Assembly: GCA_016183935.1 (NCBI GenBank)
Contig: JACPDR010000033.1
Span: 1-63,171 of the forward strand
DNA from: Caulobacterales bacterium
Lineage (GTDB): Bacteria > Pseudomonadota > Alphaproteobacteria > Caulobacterales > Caulobacteraceae
Reading direction: 5' to 3'
Length of the DNA: 63,171 nt
Both the position numbers and the translations under genes were made by a program. Below are positions 26,872 to 34,873 of this stretch, one piece after another. Position 1 is the stretch's first letter; each line of letters opens with the position of its first letter. The notes under the pieces are model-generated. The model did not search any database. It was not told the origin of the DNA and saw only the letters and a program-made list of their open reading frames with translations.

Positions 26872-27693
26872 ATGCGCGGTCTCATCATCGGTGCGGCGGC
26901 CCTGCTCGCCAGCGGCGCCGCCCAGGCCTTGCAACAGGCGCCCGCCGCAGCGAACGGCCCGCCCGACAAGGTCGAGGTGGTCTATCACCCGGGCGCGATG
27001 TTCTTCTCGGTCGAGGACGGCGGCGAGGGTCGTTTCAAGACAGGCGAGGACGAGGACTACACCTTCCCCGTCACCCATGCCGATTACGTCCGCATCCGCG
27101 ACCTGCTGGCGCCCTATCGCGAGACCGGCCTGATCTGCGGCAGACAGGAGCAGTGGGAGCACAACGGCTACCTGGTCTGGCGCGAGGACGGCGCGGAGAC
27201 CCGCCGCCCGCACGAGTCCATCTGCTACGCCGACGGCCACCACGAAGCCGATCGCGGCATCAGTCGCGCCTACTACGCCGTCGAACAGATGGCGGAGGAA
27301 CGCTGGGTCCCGCCGCCCCTGCCGATCCTGCCCGATCCCGACCGCCTGACCCTGACCTCGCTCTACTGGGGCCGGGTGACGCAGGAGTGGATCATCCCCC
27401 GCGGCGGCGAGGGCCGCTGGAGCCAGGCCGACGGCAAGACGGAGGCCTTCCCGGTCTCGGAGGCCGACTTCGACCGCCTGCGCGACCTGTTCCGCCCCTA
27501 CGAAGGCGTTCGCTTCGAGTGCGAGCGGGTCATCGCCGACGGTCCCTACGGCCGCCTGACGTGGTCGCAGACGGGGCACGAGGACCAGCAGCTCAACTGG
27601 GACGCCGGCTGCGTCAGCGGCGACGCCGCCGACGTCTTCCGGCGGTGGGACCAGGCCGAGGCCCTGCTCAAGACCCTGCGGGACGGCGGCTGA
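26872..27693 (+). CDS. Secreted hypothetical protein with an internal duplication
   Basis: A 273-residue exported protein; the Sec signal ends near residue 20 (SGAAQA). The mature part seems to be two copies of one domain: about residues 33-135 (GGEGRFKTG, FPVTHADYVRIRDLLAPYRE, LICGRQEQ) and about 170-262 (GGEGRWSQ, FPVSEADFDRLRDLFRPYEG, FECERVIA). Each copy has two cysteines at matching places, likely disulphides in the periplasm. I do not recognise the family. ATG at 26872 follows a GGAGGGATGG purine-rich region; the frame is open from 26815, but the signal peptide supports the later start. Confidence 0.75.
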   Translation: MRGLIIGAAALLASGAAQALQQAPAAANGPPDKVEVVYHPGAMFFSVEDGGEGRFKTGEDEDYTFPVTHADYVRIRDLLAPYRETGLICGRQEQWEHNGYLVWREDGAETRRPHESICYADGHHEADRGISRAYYAVEQMAEERWVPPPLPILPDPDRLTLTSLYWGRVTQEWIIPRGGEGRWSQADGKTEAFPVSEADFDRLRDLFRPYEGVRFECERVIADGPYGRLTWSQTGHEDQQLNWDAGCVSGDAADVFRRWDQAEALLKTLRDGG

Positions 27694-27707
27694 CACGGGA
27701 GGAAGGC

Positions 27708-28118
27708 ATGGCCGATACGCCGATCACCCTGCGCCTGACGATCGCCGACCCGGTTCCGGGCGTCCGCTACAGCCTGCAGAAGGACGACGCGCCGTTCGAG
27801 CCCGTCACCGCCGCCGGGGCGGCCCTTTCGTTCGACGTGCCGGTCCGCCTGTCCGACGACAACCGCTTCCTCGGCCCCTTCGTCCGCCGCGAGGGGCCGG
27901 CCCGGCGGTTCGTCTACATCCGCATCGGAACCTCGGCCGGCGACCACGCCAGCCCGTGGAGCCGCCGCGCCAAGATCGACATCCACGACATCCCGCCCGC
28001 CCTGCTGGAGCAGGCCCGCGCCGGGCGCACGCTGGAGGCGGTCCTGCCCGGTCGCGGCAAGGACGGCTCGCCGACCTGCGCCACCGTCCGGCCGGTCTTG
28101 CCGTGGCGCGCCCTCTGA
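27708..28118 (+). CDS. DUF5990 family protein
   Basis: A 136-residue cytoplasmic protein matching my memory of DUF5990: an early LRLTIADPVPGVRYSLQ, central FLGPFVRREGPARRFVYIRIGT and SPWSRRAKIDIHDI. The function of the family is not known. It follows the duplicated secreted protein by 14 bases with GGAGGAAGG as ribosome-binding site, so the two are probably cotranscribed. The reading frame runs open from 27153, but that part is antisense or out of frame with the upstream gene. Confidence 0.8.
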   Translation: MADTPITLRLTIADPVPGVRYSLQKDDAPFEPVTAAGAALSFDVPVRLSDDNRFLGPFVRREGPARRFVYIRIGTSAGDHASPWSRRAKIDIHDIPPALLEQARAGRTLEAVLPGRGKDGSPTCATVRPVLPWRAL

Positions 28119-28163
28119 GGCCGCGGCTTTGACCCCGGCCGCGCCCGCCGGTATGCCGACGGC

Positions 28164-30005
28164 ATGAAACTCGAGGCGCCGTTCATCAAGCTGCCGTTCC
28201 GGTTCGACGCCGCGCGGCTGCGGGAAGAGATCGCGGCCCTGCCCGCCGAGGCCTGGGTGCGCCACCCGAACAACCTCGACGGCAACAGCGCCCTGCGCCT
28301 GATCACCGTCGGCGGCGGCGAGAACGACGACGTCGCCGGCCCCATGGCCATGACGCCGCACCTCAAGGCCTCGCCCTACCTGCAGCAGGTCCTGGCCCAT
28401 TTCGGCGTGGTCTGGAGCCGCTCGCGCCTGATGAAGCTCGGGGCCGGCGCCACCGTGCCTGCGCACACCGACATCAACTACCACTGGCATCACCGGGTCC
28501 GGCTGCACATCCCGATCGTGACCACGCCGGAGGTCAAATTCTTCTGCGACGACCAGGTCGTGAACATGGCCGAGGGCGAGGCCTGGATCTTCGACAACTG
28601 GCGCGTCCACAAGGTCGAGAACAACTCGGCCGTCGACCGCATCCACCTCGTCGCCGACACCACCGGCAACAGCCGCTTCTGGGAGATGGCCCACGCCGCC
28701 GCGACCCGGGACCTCCCGCCGCAAACGGCGCCGTACCAGCCCGGCGCCCGCGTCGGCATCGCCACCGAGCAGCACAACGTCTACCGCGTCATGCCTCCGT
28801 CGGAGGTCGACGACCTGCTGCGCGACCTGGTCGAGGAGACAATGTCGCTCAAGCCTGGCGAGGCCGGCCGCGAGGAGATGGATCGCTACCAACGCCTCCT
28901 CTACGGCTTCCGTCAGGACTGGCGCCAGCTCTGGTCCCTGTTCGCCGACGGCGACAAGGGCGTCCCCCACTATCGCAAGCGGCTGGAGATGCTGCTGCAG
29001 CAGGTCCAGGCCCTCGGCGACGACCTGCGCGTCCGGACCAACCAGATGCCGGTCCTGCGCGTCATCGGCCAGCGCATCGGCACCTATGCGGTCAACCCGG
29101 AGGTCGGGGCGATGGGCGCGCCGGCTTCCGGCGCCGGGGTCGCCGCACCCGCCGCCCGGCCGGTCGTCCGCACCCCCGACTACGACCGCCCGGTGATCAT
29201 CGTCGCCGCCCCGCGCTCCGGCAGCACCGCCCTGTTCGAGACCCTCGCCGTCACCCCCCAGCTGCACAATCCCGGCGGCGAGGCGCACTGGCTGGTCGAG
29301 GGCTTCCGGATGTTCCTGCCCGGCGCGCCCGGCGTCGACTCCAATCGCCTGACCGCCGACCGCCTGACCCCCGAGATCGCCCTGGCGATGAAGTCGCGCC
29401 TGGCCGAAAAGCTGGTCGACGCCGCCGGCGAGCGCGCCGACGCCGACTCCGTCCGCCTGCTCGAGAAGACGCCCAAGAACGCCCTGCGCATCCCCTTCTT
29501 CGACGCCCTTTTCCCCGACGCCCGCTTCGTCTTCCTGTGGCGCGAGCCGGAAGAGAACATCTCCAGCATCATCGACGCCTGGCGCGCCGGCGGCTGGGTC
29601 ACCTACCCGAACCTGCCCGGCTGGGACGGTCCGTGGTCGATGCTGCTGCCGCCCGGCTGGCAGGCGCTCAAGGGCAGGCCCGTGCCCGAGATCGCGGCCT
29701 ACCAGTGGGCCACCACCAACCAGACCATCATGGACGATCTGGAGGCGCTGCCCGCCGAACGCCGCCACGTGGTCCGCTACAGCGACTTCCTCGCCGATCC
29801 CGCCGCCGTCATCCGGGGCGTCTGCGACTTCGCCGGCCTCGAATTCGACGCGGCCCTGGCCGAGCGCACCGGCGCCGCCCTGCCCGTCTCGCGCCACACC
29901 CTGACCCCGCCCGAGGCCGGCAAATGGAAGAAGAACGCCGCCGAGATCGAGCCGCTGGTCCCCGGCCTCGCGCCCGTGCTCGAGCGCCTGCGCGCCTTCC
30001 GGTGA
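28164..30005 (+). CDS. Fusion of aspartyl/asparaginyl beta-hydroxylase-like and sulfotransferase domains
   Basis: A 613-residue two-domain protein with no signal. Domain 1 (about 5-180) is a 2-oxoglutarate/Fe(II) hydroxylase of the Asp/Asn beta-hydroxylase-like family: VPAHTDINYHWHHRVRLHIPI supplies the His101-x-Asp103 pair, and His149 in NWRVHKVEN is the third iron ligand. Domain 2 (about 340-605) is a PAPS-dependent sulfotransferase, with the 5'-phosphosulfate loop AAPRSGSTALFET (residues 348-360) and FVFLWREPEENISS as 3'-phosphate motif. The two are joined by a helical linker (215-310). The protein could hydroxylate and then sulfate one substrate, by inference. It stands alone, 45 bases after the DUF5990 gene. 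Confidence 0.88.
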   Translation: MKLEAPFIKLPFRFDAARLREEIAALPAEAWVRHPNNLDGNSALRLITVGGGENDDVAGPMAMTPHLKASPYLQQVLAHFGVVWSRSRLMKLGAGATVPAHTDINYHWHHRVRLHIPIVTTPEVKFFCDDQVVNMAEGEAWIFDNWRVHKVENNSAVDRIHLVADTTGNSRFWEMAHAAATRDLPPQTAPYQPGARVGIATEQHNVYRVMPPSEVDDLLRDLVEETMSLKPGEAGREEMDRYQRLLYGFRQDWRQLWSLFADGDKGVPHYRKRLEMLLQQVQALGDDLRVRTNQMPVLRVIGQRIGTYAVNPEVGAMGAPASGAGVAAPAARPVVRTPDYDRPVIIVAAPRSGSTALFETLAVTPQLHNPGGEAHWLVEGFRMFLPGAPGVDSNRLTADRLTPEIALAMKSRLAEKLVDAAGERADADSVRLLEKTPKNALRIPFFDALFPDARFVFLWREPEENISSIIDAWRAGGWVTYPNLPGWDGPWSMLLPPGWQALKGRPVPEIAAYQWATTNQTIMDDLEALPAERRHVVRYSDFLADPAAVIRGVCDFAGLEFDAALAERTGAALPVSRHTLTPPEAGKWKKNAAEIEPLVPGLAPVLERLRAFR

Positions 30006-30596
30006 CTATTCGGCCACCGGCCGCGTCAGGTCGAACTCCACCCGCATGAACCGGCCTTCCGGCCGGCGCAGCTCATAGGCGAACATCCGCCCCGGATGCA
30101 CCTCGACGGCCCAGACGTTGGTCGTCGACACCGTCGCGCCGCCGGCGACGAACTGGTCGATCGACTCCCGGTCGACCGGGAATTCCTGTCTCCCGGCCGT
30201 GCCCGGCCCCGCCGTATCGCCGCCGTACATGTGATAGCCGTGGATCACGCCCTCCGGGTCCCGGTGGTCGTGCTTGAGCCGCAGGCCCCGGCCGGTGCGC
30301 GTCACGACCCAGCGCCGCGACCGGTCCTCGCCGACGGCGAACGGAATCCCCACCTCGTCCGCCGAGCAGTCGCGCACATGCATCAGCAGCCGGTTGTCGC
30401 GGAAGGCGGCGTCGGCCGGGTCGTCCGTCACCACCCGCCCCTCGAACTTCTGTCCGCACAGGGCGTTCAGCCGCGCCATGAAGGCGGCCTGCGGATCGGC
30501 CGTCTCGCCGGGCGCAAGACCGGGCCCGCTTGCGCAACCGGCCAGAAGCGGCGACAGGGACAGGGCCGCGACGGCGGCGAGGGCGAGGCTTTTCAT
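30006..30596 (-). CDS. Hypothetical lipoprotein
   Basis: A 196-residue lipoprotein with signal MKSLALAAVAALSLSPLLAGC; the lipobox LAGC puts the lipidated cysteine near residue 21. The mature part has one cysteine pair (LCGQKFEG and VRDCSADE) and beta-rich stretches (RRWVVTRTGRGLRLKHDHRD, MFAYELRRPEGRFMRVEFDL). I do not recognise the family, though the motif RLKHDHRDPEG may mark one. It is convergent with the fusion gene, with adjacent stops. Confidence 0.75.
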   Translation of the reverse strand: MKSLALAAVAALSLSPLLAGCASGPGLAPGETADPQAAFMARLNALCGQKFEGRVVTDDPADAAFRDNRLLMHVRDCSADEVGIPFAVGEDRSRRWVVTRTGRGLRLKHDHRDPEGVIHGYHMYGGDTAGPGTAGRQEFPVDRESIDQFVAGGATVSTTNVWAVEVHPGRMFAYELRRPEGRFMRVEFDLTRPVAE

Positions 30597-30722
30597 GCCG
30601 TCACCCTGACCCGCTCCGGCCGCCGGCTCAATGCGCCTTTCGCCCGGTTGACTTCCGGACGCGCCTGAGTATGTTCCGCGCCTCTCATTTCAGCGGCTTT
30701 CGCCGTCGCAAAGGTAATTCCG

Positions 30723-30890
30723 ATGGCCAAGCCGGCTTCCATCAAGATCCGCCTGAACTCGACCGCCGACACCGGCTTCTTCTACGTCACCAAGAAGAAC
30801 GCCCGGACCATGACCGAGAAGATGGTCGTCAAGAAGTACGACCCGGTCGTGCGCAAGCACGTCGAGTTCAAGGAAGGCAAGATCAAGTAA
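30723..30890 (+). CDS. rpmG: 50S ribosomal protein L33
   Basis: A 55-residue L33 of the cysteine-free type: [22 protein letters not shown] then [12 protein letters not shown] and [19 protein letters not shown]. It is part of the large subunit near the E site. The gene is monocistronic. Its last five codons, including the stop, lie in a 15-base tandem duplication (30876-30905), and an intrinsic terminator follows at 30931-30960. Confidence 0.97.
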   Translation: MAKPASIKIRLNSTADTGFFYVTKKNARTMTEKMVVKKYDPVVRKHVEFKEGKIK

Positions 30891-30905
30891 GGCAAGATCA
30901 AGTAA
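30876..30905 (+). repeat. 15-bp tandem duplication covering the L33 stop codon
   Basis: Two identical copies of GGCAAGATCAAGTAA lie head to tail at 30876-30890 and 30891-30905. The first copy encodes the last codons and stop of rpmG; the second is untranslated but contains an in-frame stop. Confidence 0.9.
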
Positions 30906-30930
30906 GGGTTCAACCCTGCTGGATTTTCAG

Positions 30931-30960
30931 ACGCCCGGTCAGCGATGGCCGGGCGTTTTT
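30931..30960 (+). terminator. Intrinsic terminator after rpmG
   Basis: Stem ACGCCCGG (30931-30938) pairs with CCGGGCGT (30949-30956) around a 10-base loop and runs into TTTTT (30956-30960). Confidence 0.85.
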
Positions 30961-30978
30961 CATTGTCCGGCGTGCTAG

Positions 30979-31075
30979 AGCGAAATCGGTTGAGTTGGAC
31001 GCAGTCCAACTCGGCTCAGATTTCGCTCCGCATTGATTCTGGACCATTTTTTGGATTCAGGTCGATTCGACCTGA
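30979..31075. repeat. Double palindromic intergenic element
   Basis: A long interrupted palindrome has outer arms 30979-30987 and 31019-31027 and inner arms GAGTTGGAC (30992-31000) and GTCCAACTC (31004-31012). A second perfect palindrome follows with 9-base arms TCAGGTCGA and TCGACCTGA (31057-31065 and 31067-31075). It fills the gap between the L33 terminator and the next small gene and looks like a REP-type repeat, although no second copy is in the window. Confidence 0.65.
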
Positions 31076-31099
31076 AGCAAAAATGGGCTAGGCTGCGGA

Positions 31100-31279
31100 A
31101 TGACCGATCGCGATGACGACCAGCCGGATGCGCCCCCGGAGACGCCCCTCCAGCGCGCCCTCCGCCTGAAGCAGGCCGTCATCGACGCGCGGCCCAAACC
31201 GCCCCGCGGCGGGCGCTTCCAGCGCGAGCAGGCGGCCCGCATCGCGACGGGCAAGTCGAAGCCCTGGATGAGCCGCTAG
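31100..31279 (+). CDS. Small hypothetical protein, Arg/Lys-rich C-terminus
   Basis: A 59-residue protein, too short for most gene callers. It starts MTDRDDDQPDAPPETPLQRAL, has a helical centre (ALRLKQAVIDARPKPPRGG), and ends basic (FQREQAARIATGKSKPWMSR). The pattern of an acidic start with a basic, tryptophan-containing end is one I associate with conserved small proteins of Caulobacterales, but I cannot name the family. It is convergent with pleD, with stops 7 bases apart. Confidence 0.65.
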   Translation: MTDRDDDQPDAPPETPLQRALRLKQAVIDARPKPPRGGRFQREQAARIATGKSKPWMSR

Positions 31280-31285
31280 GGTTGG

Positions 31286-32647
31286 TTACGCCGCCCGCGC
31301 GATGACCTGGTTCCGCCCGCGCGACTTGGCGTCGTAGACCCCCTCGTCGCCCCGCTTCAGCAGGGCCTCGGGCGTGTCGCCTGCGACGCTCGCCGCCACC
31401 CCGATCGAGACGGTGATGGTCAGTCCCTCGGCCCCGCCCATAATCGGGAAGGGCTGGGCCTCGATGTCGCGGCGGATGCGGTCGGCCACCCGCGCGGCGT
31501 CGTCCAGGCTGGCGCCCGGCATCACCACCACGAACTCCTCGCCGCCCAGCCGGCACGGCAGGTCGATGGCCCGCACATTGGTCGCCAGCCGCACCGCGAA
31601 CTCGCGCAGCACCTCGTCGCCGGCGTCATGGCCGAAGCCGTCGTTGACGGCCTTGAAGTGGTCGATGTCCATGACCAGCACCGCGACCGGGTCGCCGCCC
31701 TGCCCGGCCCGGCTGACCATCGCCTGCAGTTGGCCGGCCATGTAGCGCCGGTTGTGCAGGCCCGTCAGGGCGTCGGTCACCGCCATCTCGAGGCTGTAGT
31801 CCAGCTTCTCCTTGAGGAAGTCGGCGTAGCGCTTGCGCTTGATCTGGGTGCGCGCCCGCGCCATCAACTCCTCGGGATCGACCGGGCGCGGCAGGATGTC
31901 GTTGACGCCCAACTCCAGCGCCTTCAGCAGGCGCGGCCGGTCCGAGGATTCGACCACGGCCAGGATCGGCGTCCGCCGCGAGGCCTCGCTCGACCGCACC
32001 TGGGCCACGAAGCGCAGCCCGTCGAAGCCGGCGCTCGACACATTGACGATCATCAGGTCGACCGGCCCGCGCGCAGCGATCAGGGCGGCGGCAGGATCCG
32101 TCTCGGCCACCGGCCGGTGCTCCCGGGCCAGGTGCTCGACCATCTTGGTGGTCTGCAGTTCGCTGTCGTCGACGATCAGCACCCGGCCGCCCGAGCCGCG
32201 CAGCCGGCCGGCGCCGTCCGAATCGACGCCCATGCGACGGCCGGTCTCCTCGCGTTCGCGCAGTTCGTCCATCACCGCCTTGAGCCGCACCAGCGACTTG
32301 ACCCGGGCGAACAGGATGACGTCGTCGATCGGCTTGGTGACGAAGTCGTCGGCCCCGACGTCCAGTCCCTTGATCTTGTCCTCGCGGCCGTCCAGCGCCG
32401 TGACCAGCACCACCGGGATATGCCGCGTCACCGGATCGGCCTTCAGCCGCCGGCAGGTCTCGAACCCGTCCATCCCGGGCATCATCACGTCCAGCAGGAT
32501 GATGTCGGGCCGCTCCGCCGCGGCGATCTCCAGCGCCGTGGCGCCGTCCATGGCCGTCAGCACCTCATAGTATTCGATCGTCAGCTTGGCCTCGAGCAGG
32601 CGCACGTTCGGCTCGACGTCGTCGACGACCAGGATGCGCGCGGTCAT
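31286..32647 (-). CDS. pleD: PleD diguanylate cyclase response regulator
   Basis: A 453-residue protein with the PleD layout: receiver 1 (about 1-125, phosphoacceptor Asp53 in LLDVMM), an adaptor receiver 2 (about 150-270, VNVSSA in place of the usual aspartate site, so probably not phosphorylated) and a GGDEF domain (about 285-453). The active site GGEEF is at residues 368-372 and the product-inhibition I-site RAID at 359-362, the same numbering as in the Caulobacter protein. It makes cyclic di-GMP from GTP and controls the swarmer-to-stalked transition in Caulobacter. The start overlaps the divK stop by four bases, as expected for the divK-pleD operon. The reading frame extends upstream to 32776, but ATG 32647 fits the family start. 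Confidence 0.97.
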   Translation of the reverse strand: MTARILVVDDVEPNVRLLEAKLTIEYYEVLTAMDGATALEIAAAERPDIILLDVMMPGMDGFETCRRLKADPVTRHIPVVLVTALDGREDKIKGLDVGADDFVTKPIDDVILFARVKSLVRLKAVMDELREREETGRRMGVDSDGAGRLRGSGGRVLIVDDSELQTTKMVEHLAREHRPVAETDPAAALIAARGPVDLMIVNVSSAGFDGLRFVAQVRSSEASRRTPILAVVESSDRPRLLKALELGVNDILPRPVDPEELMARARTQIKRKRYADFLKEKLDYSLEMAVTDALTGLHNRRYMAGQLQAMVSRAGQGGDPVAVLVMDIDHFKAVNDGFGHDAGDEVLREFAVRLATNVRAIDLPCRLGGEEFVVVMPGASLDDAARVADRIRRDIEAQPFPIMGGAEGLTITVSIGVAASVAGDTPEALLKRGDEGVYDAKSRGRNQVIARAA

Positions 32648-32973
32648 GGGACCAGCGCCTCGACCGGGCCGAGGTGTTTGCGGACCACCTCGAGGAAATG
32701 CATCACCGAGATCGGCTTTGAGATATAGGCCTCGCAGCCGCCCTGGCGGATCCGCTCCTCGTCGTCCTTCAGCCATTTGGTGACTTCCAGGCCGCTGATC
32801 TCGGGCAGCTGGATATCCATCAGGATCAGGTCGGGACGGTGCTGCCGCGCCAGGGCGAGCGCCTGCAGGCCCTCGCGGGTTTGCAGGGTGCTGTACCCCT
32901 GGGACTCGAGCAGATCATGAAAAAGCTTCATGTTCAGCTCGTTATCCTCGACGATGAGGACCGTTTTCGACAT
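32644..32973 (-). CDS. divK: DivK-like response regulator with an internal in-frame deletion
   Basis: The 109-residue product matches Caulobacter DivK almost throughout: [46 protein letters not shown] (phosphoacceptor Asp53), then [19 protein letters not shown]. Compared with the roughly 124-residue Caulobacter protein as I remember it, about 19 residues are missing between WLKD (67-70) and DEERIR (71-76). The lost part is the beta-4 strand and its flanks, including the switch threonine (Thr83 in Caulobacter, AVTAFA context). The frame is kept on both sides, so this is a deletion and not a frameshift. Position before pleD with a four-base overlap confirms identity. Whether the protein folds is doubtful. 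I start at ATG 32973; a GTG two codons earlier is open. Confidence 0.88.
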   Translation of the reverse strand: MSKTVLIVEDNELNMKLFHDLLESQGYSTLQTREGLQALALARQHRPDLILMDIQLPEISGLEVTKWLKDDEERIRQGGCEAYISKPISVMHFLEVVRKHLGPVEALVP

Positions 32974-33103
32974 CACCACCCCGGCCTGTTCGCCTCATCC
33001 TATAACGCGGTTTCGCGCGGAGGCTTCAGTCGCCCTCTTCACAATCACTCTATGCCGCCGTTCTCTTAAGTTGGCGTGAAGCGCCGCGGCGCCCTTCTGC
33101 TAT

Positions 33104-33254
33104 CGTCATCCTCCGGCAAGCGGCGGAGCCGCGCAGACCGGGGGACCCAGCGGCGCGCGCGAGCGCGAAGCTGTCGCCGCCTCGCTGCGTGAACAGATCG
33201 CCTTCGGCGCCGCTGGGTCCCCCGGTCGCTCCTGCGGAGCGCCGGAGGATGACG
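33104..33254. repeat. Inverted-repeat element upstream of dinB, related to the two 31-bp-arm elements
   Basis: Outer arms CGTCATCCTCCGGC (33104-33117) and its complement (33241-33254) and inner 19-bp arms at 33137-33155 and 33208-33226 are both perfect. The outer arms share the GTCATCCTC start with the elements at 321-452 and 56722-56859, but the inner sequence differs. The rest of the divK-dinB gap (32974-33276) holds nothing else that I can identify. Confidence 0.85.
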
Positions 33255-33276
33255 AAAGCGAAGAGAACTCCGCCCC

Positions 33277-34524
33277 ATGACCTCCATCTGCCGCGACTGC
33301 CTCTGGACCGCCGACAGCCTCGTCGAGCGCTGCGGCGCCTGCGCGTCCCGCCGGGTTGTCCGCCACGAGGAGCTCGCCCGCCTCGCCATCGCCCACCTCG
33401 ACTGCGACGCCTTCTACGCCTCGGTGGAGAAGCGCGACCGGCCCGAGCTGCGCGACGTCCCGGTCATCGTCGGCGGCGGCAAGCGCGGCGTGGTCACCAC
33501 CGCCTGCTACATCGCCCGCCTCTACGGCGTCGGCTCGGCCATGCCGATGTTCAAGGCCCTCAAGGCCTGTCCGGACGCCGTCGTCATCAAGCCCGACTTC
33601 GCCAAATACCGAGCCGCCAGCGAGGCCATCTTCGGCGCCGTCCGCCGCCTGACCCCGCTGGTCCAGACCCTGTCGCTCGACGAGGCCTGGATCGACCTCG
33701 CCGGCACCGAACGCCTCAACGGCGGCCCGCCGGCCCTGCAGCTGATCCGGCTGCAGCAGCAGATCGAGGCCGAGGTCGGCCTGACCGTCTCGATCGGCCT
33801 CGCCCCCAACCGCTTCCTGGCCAAGGTCGCCTCCGAACTCGACAAGCCGCGCGGCTTCTCGGTCATCGGCTCCGAGGCCCAGGCCCTGTTGGCGCCCAAG
33901 CCCGTCGGCGTCCTGCCCGGCGTCGGCCCCGTCTTCCGCAAGACCCTGCAGAGCGACGGCTTCGCCACCGTCGGCGACCTCGCCGCCGCCGACGTCCGTG
34001 ATCTGGTCAGGCGCTACGGCGAGACCGGCCTGCGCCTGCACGACCTCGCCCACGGCCGCGACGCCCGCCTGGTCAATCCGGGGCACGAGCGGAAGGGCAT
34101 GAGCGCCGAGACCACCTTCAATGAGGACCTGACCACCGCCGCCGACCTCGAGGCCGAGCTGTGGCCCCTGTGCGAGAAGCTGGCCTCCAAGGCCCGTCGC
34201 GACGGCGTGGCCAGCCGGGTCGTCATGCTCAAGCTGCGCCGCACGGACTTCAAGATCGTCACCCGCCGCGTCACCCTGCCCGAGCCGGTCCAGACCGCCC
34301 GCGCCCTGTTCGCCGCCGGCCGCGAACTGATGGTCCCCGAGCTCGGCCGCCCCTACCGCCTGATCGGCATCGGCATGGGCGACGTCCAGGACGCCGTCGA
34401 CGCCCCCTCCGCCCTGTTTGAATCCACCGAGGCCCGAACCCTCAAGACCGAAACCGCCATCGACCGCCTGCGCGCGAAATTCGGCGCGGCGGCGGTGGTG
34501 GCGGGACGGGCGCTGAAGGGATGA
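33277..34524 (+). CDS. dinB: DNA polymerase IV (DinB) with N-terminal zinc ribbon
   Basis: A 415-residue Y-family polymerase for translesion synthesis. Catalytic motifs are intact: HLDCDAFYASVEKRD (first metal aspartate) and LSLDEAWIDL (second Asp-Glu pair), followed by SIGLAPNRFLAKVASELDKP and a little-finger domain. Before the usual start, residues 1-36 carry two CxxC pairs (CRDCLW and ERCGACASRR), a small zinc ribbon known from alphaproteobacterial DinB proteins. It lies alone after an inverted-repeat element; no LexA box was looked for conclusively. Confidence 0.95.
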   Translation: MTSICRDCLWTADSLVERCGACASRRVVRHEELARLAIAHLDCDAFYASVEKRDRPELRDVPVIVGGGKRGVVTTACYIARLYGVGSAMPMFKALKACPDAVVIKPDFAKYRAASEAIFGAVRRLTPLVQTLSLDEAWIDLAGTERLNGGPPALQLIRLQQQIEAEVGLTVSIGLAPNRFLAKVASELDKPRGFSVIGSEAQALLAPKPVGVLPGVGPVFRKTLQSDGFATVGDLAAADVRDLVRRYGETGLRLHDLAHGRDARLVNPGHERKGMSAETTFNEDLTTAADLEAELWPLCEKLASKARRDGVASRVVMLKLRRTDFKIVTRRVTLPEPVQTARALFAAGRELMVPELGRPYRLIGIGMGDVQDAVDAPSALFESTEARTLKTETAIDRLRAKFGAAAVVAGRALKG

Positions 34525-34873
34525 TGACGTTAGCAGTTGGGCGGGCGGCGTGACGCTGTGCTGGCAATCCGCGGATCTATAGTCGGGTTCAGCAGATAAT
34601 CTCTCTCCTATCCAGACGCTTCCCCTTTTCTCGAACCATTCTTCCCGCCGCAGGAAGACCCGCCCGTATAATGGCCGCCCAGAGCCTTCCACCCGGTCTT
34701 TGACAATCGAACCGCCGTCCGCGCCGCCAGGCGCGGCCATCCGCACTATCCGGACGCTTCGGACGCTTCGGACTCTTCGGACTGTATTTTTCGGAGTCCG
34801 GACCGTTCGCTCCGACACATCGACGCCGCCCCTCCGCCGCGCTAAACCGCCCCAAATCCATCAGGAGCTCTCC
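34525..34873 (+). other. Intergenic region dinB-RidA with 9-bp tandem repeats
   Basis: This 349-bp gap holds no gene that I can support. It contains four tandem 9-base units at 34751-34786 (CGGACGCTT twice, then CGGACTCTT and CGGACTGTA), followed by TTTTT and a CGGAGTCCGGACCG hairpin-like segment at 34792-34805. An AGGAG ribosome-binding site for the next gene is at 34863-34867. Confidence 0.6.

Noticed and set aside
32644..32973. DivK as a frameshifted pseudogene
   Set aside because: Both sides of the missing segment stay in the same frame and the stop overlaps pleD in the usual way, so it is a deletion, not a frameshift.
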